A DNA stretch of 64,000 nt, taken from assembly GCF_047338595.1 (NCBI RefSeq), contig NZ_JBLFBO010000002.1, positions 124,001-188,000 of the forward strand, given 5' to 3'. How positions within the stretch are numbered: position 1 is the stretch's first letter; every line of letters begins with the position of its first letter. The notes below the pieces were generated by a model. The model saw only the letters and a program-made list of their open reading frames with translations, made no database searches and was not told the origin of the DNA. The stretch is from Nitrospira_D sp019636945 (GTDB taxonomy: Bacteria > Nitrospirota > Nitrospiria > Nitrospirales > Nitrospiraceae). The position numbers and the translations under genes are program-made. This document shows, in pieces, positions 1-7,858 of the stretch.

Positions 1-309
1 TGCGCCATCTGCAAACAATCGAGTTTTGCCATCGATGAACGGTTCATGGGGGCTGACGGCGACTGGCGGGGCATCTGTAAGAAGTGTTTTTACACCTTCC
101 CCGTCTATACCGACATGGAATTCTATCTCCGCACACAGCCTGACATCCCGTTTCGCTTAAAGGAGATTTCATGCACCGCGTGCAATCATCGGGGTGTGAA
201 CCTCGATCTTCGAGCCACCCTGTCCGTACGGGACGCCTACTACTTTGTCACCTGTCAGGGCTGTCAACGACAATTTGTCGAGAAATCCTCGCTAGAGGCA
301 TTTGAATAA
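1..309 (+). CDS. Zinc-ribbon protein, 5' end outside window
   Basis: The reading frame is open from base 1, so the true start lies upstream; 102 residues are visible. It carries four CxxC pairs, at visible residues 1/4, 26/29, 58/61 and 85/88, which is enough for two zinc ribbons. The first pair (CAIC) lies before the first in-frame ATG at base 46, which shows that this ATG is not the real start. No catalytic motif is visible. A metal-binding structural or nucleic-acid-binding role is an inference. A small acidic ORF follows 39 bases later on the same strand. Confidence 0.7.
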   Translation, partial: CAICKQSSFAIDERFMGADGDWRGICKKCFYTFPVYTDMEFYLRTQPDIPFRLKEISCTACNHRGVNLDLRATLSVRDAYYFVTCQGCQRQFVEKSSLEAFE

Positions 310-348
310 GCCACCATCTTTTCTCAATATTTGGTATATACTGAAATC

Positions 349-528
349 ATGAGTGACACGCCAAAACAGCCGGACCTCTCGCCGGAAGAAAAGCCCAAGG
401 TGAGAAAAGAAATCCCCGTATTCGCCATTCAGGACGATGATGCCATCATGGCTGAGGAAATGGCGGACCTCTTCGAGGAAGACAAGGTGTCGCACCAGCA
501 CGGCAGTTCAGAGCCGGAAGCGGATTAA
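349..528 (+). CDS. Small acidic hypothetical protein
   Basis: The ORF encodes 59 residues, very rich in Asp, Glu, Lys and Pro, with no cysteine and no membrane segment. ATG 349 is chosen; an in-frame TTG at 331 would add six residues. The Shine-Dalgarno sequence is weak for both. The middle (residues 22-46) could form an amphipathic acidic helix; the ends look disordered. It may be cotranscribed with the zinc-ribbon gene just upstream. Function unknown. Confidence 0.45.
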   Translation: MSDTPKQPDLSPEEKPKVRKEIPVFAIQDDDAIMAEEMADLFEEDKVSHQHGSSEPEAD

Positions 529-614
529 CGAACCCCGCACTCGACATCCAGCCATCCGACTTCTCTCAGCTTTTCAATACAGACTCCAGAAGGGCTCTGT
601 CCGGAGAAGCCCCT

Positions 615-896
615 CTACTCCCTGAACTTGGGCCATTGATTATAACCCACGGAAGGATTGTTTGATTTTAATGAGATGATGAATTCTACTTCTCTCTGTG
701 CGACCTCACCTTGCGTAGCGGTACAAGACTCCCAAAGGATTTCCCTCGTGACTGTAAACCGGCGTCTCTGTTCTTTATTGAAGTCTTTGGCAATCAGTGC
801 GCTATCAGGGCTGCCGAAATAGTTGATGTCGTCAGTTCTGTCTTGTCCCACGTAGATTTTTCCATTTGGATACGTGATCTTATAAATGATGCTCAT
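615..896 (-). CDS. GIY-YIG domain protein
   Basis: This 93-residue protein is nearly all GIY-YIG domain. The N-terminus has the paired strands IYKITYPNGKIYVGQD, where IY and YVG stand in for the GIY and YIG signatures. A conserved-type Glu lies in the helix REVEFI and an Asn in the terminal VGYN. The family comprises small endonucleases found in homing elements, UvrC and restriction enzymes. No DNA-binding domain is attached, so it is a single-domain member. It stands alone, opposite in direction to its left neighbours. Cellular role unknown. Confidence 0.75.
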   Translation of the reverse strand: MSIIYKITYPNGKIYVGQDRTDDINYFGSPDSALIAKDFNKEQRRRFTVTREILWESCTATQGEVAQREVEFIISLKSNNPSVGYNQWPKFRE

Positions 897-1080
897 AGAT
901 TGCCAGGCAACCTAGGGATGCTGTGGTTCATCACGCAAACACTCCATTTACTCTTCTCAGTGCACATCCGTTGAAGATGGTCGTGGACAGTCTATTGAGC
1001 ACTCAAGACAGTCCCGTTTGACGGCTTTGCCGGGAACTGAGAATTGTGCGTGCGCATTGAATAGTTCCGTCATGCTATGT

Positions 1081-1355
1081 TCATACGTTCAATGGCACAA
1101 TGCGATTGCTTTGCTCCTTCTCCTGTCTCGCCGCCGCCCACAGATTACATGTTCGCTAGGCATTCAACCAAAACTCAGGCAGGACCGTTACCAAACAGAA
1201 AGCCGCAGCGCTATTTCTGAACTCACAGCGCGCCTTTCCCGTAGCACTTCGTTCACCGTCTGATGCGACACCTCTAGTGCGCTGGCAAATCCTGATACGG
1301 TCAGCTTATAGTCCGGCAGGAAACCGTTGCGCAGCAGTTCCCCAGGGTGAGTCGG
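1081..1355 (-). pseudogene. Decayed HigA-type (XRE) antitoxin
   Basis: Reading leftward from about 1355, the translation begins PTHPGELLRNGFLPDYKLTV and continues through SHQTVNEVLRERRAV and ALRLSVW, the HigA helix-turn-helix core (HPGE start, QTVNE, RRAV, ALRL). A stop codon follows VW. In a shifted frame the sequence goes on as PEFWLNA, stop, RTCNLWAAARQEKEQSNR, matching the usual HigA tail (PEFWLN, DLW, R-Q-rich end), to a TGA at 1081. At least one frameshift and one in-frame stop inactivate it. No higB toxin remains upstream. Confidence 0.75.
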
Positions 1356-1415
1356 ACTAACTTTCCTTAACCCCTTATTGGAAATACCTATGCTACACCT
1401 CGCCGCAATGAAACC

Positions 1416-2594
1416 TCAAACGAGATGAAGGAGTTGTACCTTCCCATCCCCCTCGATCCGTCCCAACGTCGACACCCTGCCCTTTCGTTCCTTATGTACG
1501 ATTTTTTCAATCTGCACGATCGCGCCGCGATGCCACTGATCGAACACCTCGTTCTGAGACGTGGCGAGGCGATCTTGCCTGCCAACTTCCTGTCGGCCTT
1601 GTTCATTGCAGAGCCAGGCTCGTTTCTCCCCTTTCATGACTCGCAGTTCGCTTACCACTCGAAACACATCAGACTGTCGCTCGACGATGGTCTTGCCGTC
1701 TTTCCTTAACAGCAGATAAGAAAACTTCAATGCGTCTTTGATGAACCCAACCTCTTCGTCGATTATTTGGATGGACAGCGGTGGTTCCCATGCTCGCTCT
1801 TCGTGGCACCAGTCATCTGGCTTCACTAATGCTGGGCATGCGTTTTCATGGAGGCAGGGGCTGTAAATGGTGCAACGTTTCTCTTGGAGAAGTCGGTCAC
1901 GCACGTGAAGTAACCCTCGGGACGTTTCTCGTAGGGCCGGCTCAACGACCATGACGGTACCGTGTGGGGTGAGCAATGATAAGCACTCCGTGATCAGGCC
2001 GGAACGCATCTCGACTGGGTCTTTTGCCTCTACATATATCTCGTTCAAACAATTCGCGAGAATAATAAGATCAAATGGCGCCCGTCGTTTAACCTGTTCC
2101 AACCAGAGTTGCCGCTCAAGATCTCCTTCATAGGTCTGTAAACTCGCTGCCCCAACAGTAGGCGCCTGGCAGTATCGATCCCACAACTGTCTGGCTTGGC
2201 TAAGAGCTACTTTCGAACCATCGACAGCAGTGACGGACAGGGCATACGGCAACGCCTGCTGTTGCCACCAGTCGAGGACTGCCAACGGCCCGGTACCAGG
2301 ACCTGAACCAAGGTCCAACACTGAGAAACGCTCGTCCACTTCAGGCGTGCGCATCTCATTGAGCAACCGCTGTATCTTGGCAAGATTGACCGGCAGGAAA
2401 TACTGAAGGTATGCCGCACCCAAGTGGCTACGATCCAGATATGAAACACTGAGGCGATCCCGTTCTATGGTGAAGATTCTCGACAGCTCGCTTACGGCCT
2501 GAGCCAACTGCTTAGCCGAACCGTTCGTTCCCTCAACGGAGGCGTGGATGGCATCAAGAAGTCTCCGTGAGACCGGAACGTTGAGGCGTTGCAT
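1416..2594 (-). CDS. Rsm22-like SAM-dependent methyltransferase
   Basis: The protein has 392 residues. A class I SAM-binding motif VLDLGSGPGTG lies at residues 92-102, with an acidic loop AVDGS downstream at 123-127. Cysteines at 241, 247, 253 and 263, in the setting YSPCLHENACP and DWCHEE, match the Rsm22/METTL17 family, where they bind an Fe-S cluster in the mitochondrial proteins. Members associate with the small ribosomal subunit; the bacterial target is not established. The start at ATG 2594 is the only good one. The next gene is divergent and begins 38 bases away, so the two share a promoter region. Confidence 0.8.
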   Translation of the reverse strand: MQRLNVPVSRRLLDAIHASVEGTNGSAKQLAQAVSELSRIFTIERDRLSVSYLDRSHLGAAYLQYFLPVNLAKIQRLLNEMRTPEVDERFSVLDLGSGPGTGPLAVLDWWQQQALPYALSVTAVDGSKVALSQARQLWDRYCQAPTVGAASLQTYEGDLERQLWLEQVKRRAPFDLIILANCLNEIYVEAKDPVEMRSGLITECLSLLTPHGTVMVVEPALRETSRGLLHVRDRLLQEKRCTIYSPCLHENACPALVKPDDWCHEERAWEPPLSIQIIDEEVGFIKDALKFSYLLLRKDGKTIVERQSDVFRVVSELRVMKGEKRAWLCNEQGRQEVGRQDRLATSQNEVFDQWHRGAIVQIEKIVHKERKGRVSTLGRIEGDGKVQLLHLV

Positions 2595-2632
2595 AGCTGT
2601 AGTGTATGCTCAAGGCATTACGGAGGACAATC

Positions 2633-2881
2633 ATGACCGATGATATTCTGAAGGCCTATAAAGACGTTGAATCGGCGGTGGAACGCTATATCCGACTCCT
2701 GCACGACCATGTCACCATGCTCCAAAACATCGAACCACCCGGTTCCGATAAGGTTGTGCGGTTGACGGCTGGGTCCAAAGCCATGACGGATAGTGCAGGG
2801 ATCTATCTGTCCTATGCGAAATATGTGGCTTACGGGATGCCGGCCAGTGAGGAGATGGTGGAGGATGAGATTCAGGGGTAA
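2633..2881 (+). CDS. Small hypothetical protein
   Basis: The ORF encodes 82 residues starting at ATG 2633, preceded by a GGAGGA Shine-Dalgarno at 2622-2627; a longer frame from 2606 lacks such a site. The N-terminal half is predicted helical and acidic/basic mixed (about residues 3-37). There is no signal peptide, membrane segment or cysteine. I do not recognise a family. It is divergent from the Rsm22-like gene and ends about 85 bases before the bidirectional terminator hairpin. Confidence 0.6.
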   Translation: MTDDILKAYKDVESAVERYIRLLHDHVTMLQNIEPPGSDKVVRLTAGSKAMTDSAGIYLSYAKYVAYGMPASEEMVEDEIQG

Positions 2882-2965
2882 CAACGTCGCTCGTATTTCG
2901 TGAAGCGTTGTTCGTTGAATGCTTAGAAGATACGTTATCACGATTCACGCAGTGTACCAAAAGCA

Positions 2966-3003
2966 AAAGAGCCTGTCCGGAATGAAGTCCGGACAGGCTC
3001 TTT
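2966..3003. terminator. Bidirectional rho-independent terminator
   Basis: A perfect 16-bp stem (2966-2981 with 2988-3003) encloses a 6-base loop. The stem is GC-rich in its core and bounded by A runs on the left and T runs on the right, so it can end transcription on both strands: the rightward gene ending at 2881 and the leftward oxidoreductase operon ending at 3026. Confidence 0.85.
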
Positions 3004-3025
3004 GTGTTTTAGCTTCTGTACGCAG

Positions 3026-4360
3026 TTAGATGCTTCGCATAAACTGGGCAACTTCGTCTGGATTGACGGTACCGCCCATGACCTGCGACATCGCAACGTT
3101 CGTCGACTTCTTCCCGGTCAGACCGGATTCGACTTCGTCCACGATCAACTCCACCGGCATGGACTGACCACCGTAGACGCGCGGGCCTCCGATGATCTTG
3201 GCCTTGGAGTACCCATAGATCGCAGTGGCTACTTCTTTCGCCAACCAGCCGACATAGTTGAATTCCGGGACGACGATCAATTTGGCCTTCCCGCACAATT
3301 CGCGCAACTCCTTAGTCGGGAATGGACGGAGCGAACGAACCTTGATGAGGCCGACATTAAGACCCTTGTCCTTACAGAGGCGCACGGCTTCCCGCGACTG
3401 AGCTGCAGCGCTTCCAGAAGCGATAATGATCGCATCAGCGCCTTCCACATTTTCCGCTGTCAGCAAACCACCCATGTACTTATTAATGTACTTGCGGGAC
3501 CGCTCGACAGCCGCCCACACTTCCTGCTGCCAGACCGCATGGATGTTATAAGCCATGAAGTTCGACTTCTGAACCGGGGCGTCACGGGACAGACGAGCCG
3601 GAGGATTCTCGGCATCGAGTACCGGCACCGCACCACGCCAGGCTTCACGCGGCGGCAACTTGATCCCACGATCTTGCATCCGCACGTAGCCACGGGCATG
3701 CGTCACAAAGAACCCGTCGCAGCAGACCCCAACCGGCAGGGTCACGTCGTTCTTTTCACTGATCGTGAAGCCGGCCATCGTGAAATCGAACATGTCCTGT
3801 TGATTTTCGGCATGGAACACAATCATGCCGCAGTTCAGCAGGTACGCGACTTCGATATTGTCCGGCTGAATGGCAAGTGGCGCATTGACGACGCGGCAGG
3901 TAAACATCGCAACCACCGGAAGCCGGTGGCCAGGCCAGGACGCAATGCCTTCCAGCCCACGCAACGTACCGGGCCCAGCTGTGGCCGTATAGCATCGAAC
4001 GCCTGCACGAGATCCACCTGCGATGGCAGCCATCACACCGACTTCTTCTTCACCACGATAGTACTCTTTCACATAGCCTTCACCGTAGAGCACCCCGACG
4101 AGCTGCATAGTTTCACTCTGCGGTGTGATCGGATAGGCGATGGCTAAATCCACGTTTGAGCGACGGATCGCTTCCTTGGCCGCTTCGCTGCCCGTGATGA
4201 ACTCCTTCGTCCGCGGTGCCTCATGAAACATGTATTCAGGAGTCACGACCTTCTGACGTTTTGCTTCGCCATGCGGATCTTGCTTCTTAGCGCTCGCTGG
4301 AGCCGCCACACTGGTAATCGGGTCGCCTTGTGGATTCGTTTTCACTTCAGTCTCGCTCAT
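3026..4360 (-). CDS. porA: 2-oxoacid:ferredoxin oxidoreductase, alpha subunit
   Basis: This 444-residue protein is the pyrimidine-binding and substrate domain subunit of a multi-subunit pyruvate- or 2-oxoglutarate-type ferredoxin oxidoreductase. The signature AIAYPITPQSE lies around residues 74-84, followed by GEEEVGVMAAIAGGSRAGVR; a transketolase C-terminal domain follows (IIIASGSAAAQSREAV onward). The first 50 or so residues are a Lys/Pro-rich extension before the conserved core. It is the last gene of the five-gene operon, 41 bases after the epsilon gene. Whether pyruvate or 2-oxoglutarate is the substrate cannot be told from sequence alone. In Nitrospira such enzymes carboxylate acyl-CoA in the reductive TCA cycle. 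Confidence 0.88.
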   Translation of the reverse strand: MSETEVKTNPQGDPITSVAAPASAKKQDPHGEAKRQKVVTPEYMFHEAPRTKEFITGSEAAKEAIRRSNVDLAIAYPITPQSETMQLVGVLYGEGYVKEYYRGEEEVGVMAAIAGGSRAGVRCYTATAGPGTLRGLEGIASWPGHRLPVVAMFTCRVVNAPLAIQPDNIEVAYLLNCGMIVFHAENQQDMFDFTMAGFTISEKNDVTLPVGVCCDGFFVTHARGYVRMQDRGIKLPPREAWRGAVPVLDAENPPARLSRDAPVQKSNFMAYNIHAVWQQEVWAAVERSRKYINKYMGGLLTAENVEGADAIIIASGSAAAQSREAVRLCKDKGLNVGLIKVRSLRPFPTKELRELCGKAKLIVVPEFNYVGWLAKEVATAIYGYSKAKIIGGPRVYGGQSMPVELIVDEVESGLTGKKSTNVAMSQVMGGTVNPDEVAQFMRSI

Positions 4361-4401
4361 AATCGCACCTCTCTATATGGGCGGTGAGCTATTCGCTCAG
4401 C

Positions 4402-5166
4402 CTACCCTTCTCGCTTCATCTGTTCTGCAGAATGGCCAAACATGGCTGCACTGCCTGCTCCACCAGGAGTCGGGGCAAACGCCATCGGATTGGTATGAGT
4501 CTTACCACCATGGACCTTTGACTGGGTACCGGTAAAACGGACGTTTTCTCCATTCTCCGGCAACTTGATCCCCAGTTCTTCCCGGACACGCTTAAAAATC
4601 TGCGCGACGCGCTTGATTTTCAGCGTATCGGAGTCCCGGATCGTAAGCATGGCATCTTCGTGGCCTTGCTCCGCACAGATCGCCATCGTACAGCAATTGG
4701 TTCCCGCCCGGATCATCTTGAGGGTGAGGTTGGCATAATGGCAATGCACACCGATAAAGATGCAGGCTTCGATCTTGTTGCCCCAGATCGTCAAATTCGG
4801 ATGATTCGGATTGATCACTTCCTCAGGATCGATCTTCGGATACTTCGGACGATAATCCGGCATGGGAATAATCATTACTTCCGGAATCTGTGCGGCAATT
4901 TCCAATGTCGCTTTTGCTTTTTCTACTGCATGGTCGTTCCAGGCCCACAAAAGCAAGGGACCCGGGAAAATCGTCGCATTCGGGCTCGTCAGCATCTTTC
5001 GAGCCATCTCTTCAATAACAACTTCCTCATTTGGCTCAAGAAGGCCGTAGTACAATCCCTGCCCAGGATCCGGCAGGTCGACACCTAACTGAGCCGCAGA
5101 CGGCGGGTGGAACCCCGCCGGACCCGGCACGATGATCCGCTCTCTCGTATCTTGTGTGATGGCCAC
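4402..5166 (-). CDS. porE: 2-oxoacid:ferredoxin oxidoreductase, epsilon-type subunit
   Basis: The 254-residue protein sits inside the oxidoreductase operon between the ferredoxin-like delta gene and the alpha gene. By position and size it corresponds to the fifth (E) subunit known from the five-subunit enzymes of Hydrogenobacter and its relatives. It has no 4Fe-4S ferredoxin motif. A cluster of cysteines and histidines occurs in the middle (EACIFIGVHCHYANLTLK, then TNCCTMAIC), which could be a metal site. Biochemical function of this subunit is unclear in the literature I know. Identity rests mainly on operon context. Confidence 0.65.
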   Translation of the reverse strand: MAITQDTRERIIVPGPAGFHPPSAAQLGVDLPDPGQGLYYGLLEPNEEVVIEEMARKMLTSPNATIFPGPLLLWAWNDHAVEKAKATLEIAAQIPEVMIIPMPDYRPKYPKIDPEEVINPNHPNLTIWGNKIEACIFIGVHCHYANLTLKMIRAGTNCCTMAICAEQGHEDAMLTIRDSDTLKIKRVAQIFKRVREELGIKLPENGENVRFTGTQSKVHGGKTHTNPMAFAPTPGGAGSAAMFGHSAEQMKREG

Positions 5167-5182
5167 GCCTGATTCCCTTTCC

Positions 5183-5506
5183 TTACCCGACGACAGGGCT
5201 TGCTAACACCGCCGTGGTGCTCTTCTCTCCGTACGTAATATTGTCCGTCAATGCCGCTTTGGGCAGTTGGTCGATCATGATCATCTTGATGGCATTATTC
5301 TTTGCCATGGTGTCGCAGACCCACACACATTGCGCACATCCTTTACATCGGTCAACAGCGACATAGGCGGATCCGTACTTGAACCCTTGATCTTTACCCA
5401 TCTCGTCGCTGTAGAGGATCGTGTTGGCTTCCGGACAGTACTGCGTGCAAAGCTTACAACTCTTCGCGGCACAAATTTCGACACTGATATCGGCTACGAG
5501 GTACAT
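5183..5506 (-). CDS. porD: 2-oxoacid:ferredoxin oxidoreductase, delta (ferredoxin-like) subunit
   Basis: This 107-residue protein has two [4Fe-4S] binding motifs: CAAKSCKLCTQYCP near the N-terminus and CKGCAQCVWVC in the middle. It would pass electrons between the catalytic beta subunit and soluble ferredoxin. The first motif has an extended spacing (C-x4-C-x2-C-x3-CP), and the second lacks the usual proline after its last cysteine. It lies 20 bases after the gamma gene and 16 bases before the epsilon gene, so the genes are clearly cotranscribed. Confidence 0.85.
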   Translation of the reverse strand: MYLVADISVEICAAKSCKLCTQYCPEANTILYSDEMGKDQGFKYGSAYVAVDRCKGCAQCVWVCDTMAKNNAIKMIMIDQLPKAALTDNITYGEKSTTAVLASPVVG

Positions 5507-5526
5507 GGAAACTCCTTTATAACCGG

Positions 5527-6243
5527 TTACGCGGTGGCTGCAGCGACAGGCTCTTCCACCCGCTTGACATCAGCCGCAGCCCAACCATGATCAACAGCGT
5601 AGTTCCACCCGGCCCGCATGACGGCAACGTTCTTTTCGATCAGTTCTTGCTTCTTTTTGAACTTCCGCTCCACGACGCTGTCAAGCGCGGCCGTACCACC
5701 AGATACCACGAAGCCCTTCCCAAGGAACCGATCCTTCACGGCTTGATCCAGCCCCGCCATGCTCGTCAACCCCGTAATGGCACCGATACAGCCCATCAAC
5801 GCCATGTTGGTAGCCAGATCCATACCGGCGACTTCAAGAGAGATCTTCGTCGCAGGGAAGTAATACAGCTTCGCACGCCGTTCTTTCAGCTCAGCCGCCT
5901 GATCTCGATGGAGATTCATCGGCCCATCGTTGTTGATCAATGCAATCCCATCTTCCTTCAAGCCGAAGTAGAACGGCATCGTGTAAGACTTGCCGTGCGT
6001 AATGACTTGAGGATGGAAGATGATAATGATGTGCGGGAAGGTGATTTCGCCGATCTCATAGATCGGTTCATCCGACACGCGAACATAGCTTTCGACCGGC
6101 GCCATTCGCTTTTCCGATCCATAGAACGGCACGATCGTGCTTTCACCGCCGGCATTGATGACGGCAGTACTCAGTATGTGCGACCCAGTCACGACGCCTT
6201 GTCCGCCCACACCTGCCATTCGAATATTGAAGCGCTTTGCCAT
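5527..6243 (-). CDS. porG: 2-oxoacid:ferredoxin oxidoreductase, gamma subunit
   Basis: The 238-residue protein has the gamma-domain glycine motif AGVGGQGVVTGSHIL at residues 10-24, then GGESTIVPFYGSEKRM, typical of the gamma subunit that contributes to CoA binding. A Lys/Glu-rich helical tail with an Ala-rich end (residues about 190-238) extends beyond the core. The gene lies 21 bases after the beta gene and 20 before delta. Confidence 0.88.
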   Translation of the reverse strand: MAKRFNIRMAGVGGQGVVTGSHILSTAVINAGGESTIVPFYGSEKRMAPVESYVRVSDEPIYEIGEITFPHIIIIFHPQVITHGKSYTMPFYFGLKEDGIALINNDGPMNLHRDQAAELKERRAKLYYFPATKISLEVAGMDLATNMALMGCIGAITGLTSMAGLDQAVKDRFLGKGFVVSGGTAALDSVVERKFKKKQELIEKNVAVMRAGWNYAVDHGWAAADVKRVEEPVAAATA

Positions 6244-6264
6244 CGTGGACTCTCCTTCGTTCGC

Positions 6265-7158
6265 TTAGGCCTTATTAGGAATCGCAGCAGCCGGCTTGGC
6301 AAGAAACTCCTTGTAGCCATAGCGCTCAGTGAGATACTGCTTCGCTTCTTCGCTGACATACTCCGTAAACTGATACCGGTCATTTTCAACCGTCTTCGCG
6401 TCTTCCATGACCTTATCGGTCGGAATGGCGTACTCAATGTTGCAGGATGTGTAGGCTTGAATATAGGTGGACCCGACTTCGCGTGCGATCAGCACGGCTT
6501 TCTTGATGACGCTTTCCACACGACGCGGATTATTCGGCACCACGGTCGCCACATAGGCACAACCCGCGACCTTCGCCATCTGCAGCATATCCATCTTCTC
6601 GAACTTCTTCCCGAGAGGAGCCATCTTCAACACCGCACCACGGTTGGTCATCCCGCTTTCTTGACCGCCGGTATTTCCGTACACTTCGTTGTCCAACATG
6701 ATGGTCGTAAATCGTTCCTTGCGGAACCATGAATGCAGCACCTGCTGGAAACCGATGTCCGCCGTTCCACCATCCCCGGCCATCACGACCACATCTTTCG
6801 GCTTGTCACCGAAACGAAGCCGAAGGCCACGTGAGAGGCCGCTCGCCACTCCATTCTGGTCTCCGTAGTTGCCATAGACAAAGGGAATGGCAGCCTGCGA
6901 AATAGCCAGACGACCACAACCGGCCGTCCCGACGGTAATCGTATCTTCTGGATTTGGGAACGCCACCATAGCCAAGCGAATGAAGAGCGTCATCGCACAA
7001 CCGGCGCACATAGGGTGTTCTTCAAGCACTTCCTTGAAACTTCCAACCTGTGAAACCGAGACTTTCTTGCCAAACGGTCCGTGCTCGACCAAATCTCGAT
7101 ATTCTTTCGGCATAAACTTTTCAAATCCGTTGGAGAACTTGACGTAATCAAGGCTCAT
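6265..7158 (-). CDS. porB: 2-oxoacid:ferredoxin oxidoreductase, beta (TPP-binding) subunit
   Basis: The 297-residue protein binds thiamine diphosphate through MAGDGGTADIG (Asp129) and the following LDNEVYGNTGGQ. Cysteines at 51, 54 and 81 and one in YTSCNIEY match the four ligands of the proximal [4Fe-4S] cluster in this family. It is the first gene of the operon: ATG 7158 has a strong GGGAGGT Shine-Dalgarno, and a sigma70 promoter lies about 150 bases upstream. Operon order is beta-gamma-delta-epsilon-alpha. Confidence 0.9.
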   Translation of the reverse strand: MSLDYVKFSNGFEKFMPKEYRDLVEHGPFGKKVSVSQVGSFKEVLEEHPMCAGCAMTLFIRLAMVAFPNPEDTITVGTAGCGRLAISQAAIPFVYGNYGDQNGVASGLSRGLRLRFGDKPKDVVVMAGDGGTADIGFQQVLHSWFRKERFTTIMLDNEVYGNTGGQESGMTNRGAVLKMAPLGKKFEKMDMLQMAKVAGCAYVATVVPNNPRRVESVIKKAVLIAREVGSTYIQAYTSCNIEYAIPTDKVMEDAKTVENDRYQFTEYVSEEAKQYLTERYGYKEFLAKPAAAIPNKA

Positions 7159-7305
7159 TAGGCACCTCCCTTATATCGTTGGCAACGGCATGCCGCTGCT
7201 CATATTTTCGTCACTCTGCCGAATCATGACTCACGAAAGAAAACTTGGGGACTTGAGGGTTTGAACGATTCAGTACACTCTAAACCGAACCACCAGACCA
7301 CAGGC

Positions 7306-7335
7306 ATCCTAGCAAAGCCGAAAAAAGACTGTCAA
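7306..7335 (-). promoter_or_regulatory. Sigma70 promoter of the oxidoreductase operon
   Basis: On the minus strand a perfect -35 TTGACA (7330-7335) is separated by 18 bases from TAGGAT (7306-7311). The expected start lies near 7299, giving a leader of about 140 bases before porB. Confidence 0.65.
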
Positions 7336-7604
7336 TGTTTGTACGGCCTTTTCTCTGCGCAGATTAGGTTGCCCCACCGACTAACAGGCTGTCGAAATCT
7401 CCTGAAGATAGTATAACGTCACGAAAATCAACGCAACTTCAAAGAGGACCCACGGTTTCCAAAAGAAGGCCTAGATTCGACGGTCAGACGTAGGCCATTT
7501 GCCCCAAGCCATGGAGCTGGTTGCTGCGGAGACTGCTTGGCTTATGTATGGCAATTCATGTTTAGAGATTGCCGATCCACAACAATCTGTTTACACTGCA
7601 ATGT
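7336..7604. other. Intergenic region between divergent operons
   Basis: Beyond the leftward promoter I see no gene here. A weak pair of arms AAGCCA (7507-) and TGGCTT (near 7540) could pair around a loop of some 30 bases. No ribosome-binding site for the following gene stands out, and the frame of that gene stays open back to a TTG at 7569. Confidence 0.4.
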
Positions 7605-7853
7605 ATGTCGCTGCGAGTACTGATCCCCGGCGAAGACGAGGCCGGGACCCATGTCGGTGGAGTGCATAAACGCCCCCCGATTCCTGATAACACACTCAAG
7701 GCCGAGTGCCCAAAATTCATGGCACATGGCCCCTGTGGAGGAGTCCGGAAAGGTGGACTGTGTGAGGTATACCCGGACATGAAATGTCCATGGGTCTCCC
7801 TGTATCTCGAATTAGAGAAGATCGGTCAGACTGATTGGATGAAACAAGTGTAG
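7605..7853 (+). CDS. MTHFR C-terminal (MetV-like) zinc-domain protein
   Basis: The 82-residue protein contains the cysteine signature of the methylenetetrahydrofolate reductase C-terminal domain family: ECPKFMAHGPCGGVRKGG, then LCEVYPDMKCPW and a Y-containing tail. In acetogens this domain is part of MetV, the zinc-binding partner of MetF. Here it is a free-standing short ORF. A metF gene lies about 5 kb downstream in another operon. ATG 7605 is chosen because it directly precedes the conserved part; a TTG at 7569 would add 12 residues, and neither has a clear Shine-Dalgarno. Partnership with MetF is an inference. Confidence 0.7.
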   Translation: MSLRVLIPGEDEAGTHVGGVHKRPPIPDNTLKAECPKFMAHGPCGGVRKGGLCEVYPDMKCPWVSLYLELEKIGQTDWMKQV

Positions 7854-7858
7854 TGAGG

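Noticed and set aside
1018..1263. An 81-codon plus-strand frame
   Set aside because: Antisense to the clearly recognisable higA remnant.
3002..4147. A 381-codon open frame on the plus strand
   Set aside because: It lies fully antisense to the oxidoreductase alpha gene and has no family-like motifs or start signal.
5587..6732. A 381-codon open frame on the plus strand
   Set aside because: Antisense to the gamma and beta genes; composition (high Arg and His) is that of a shadow frame.
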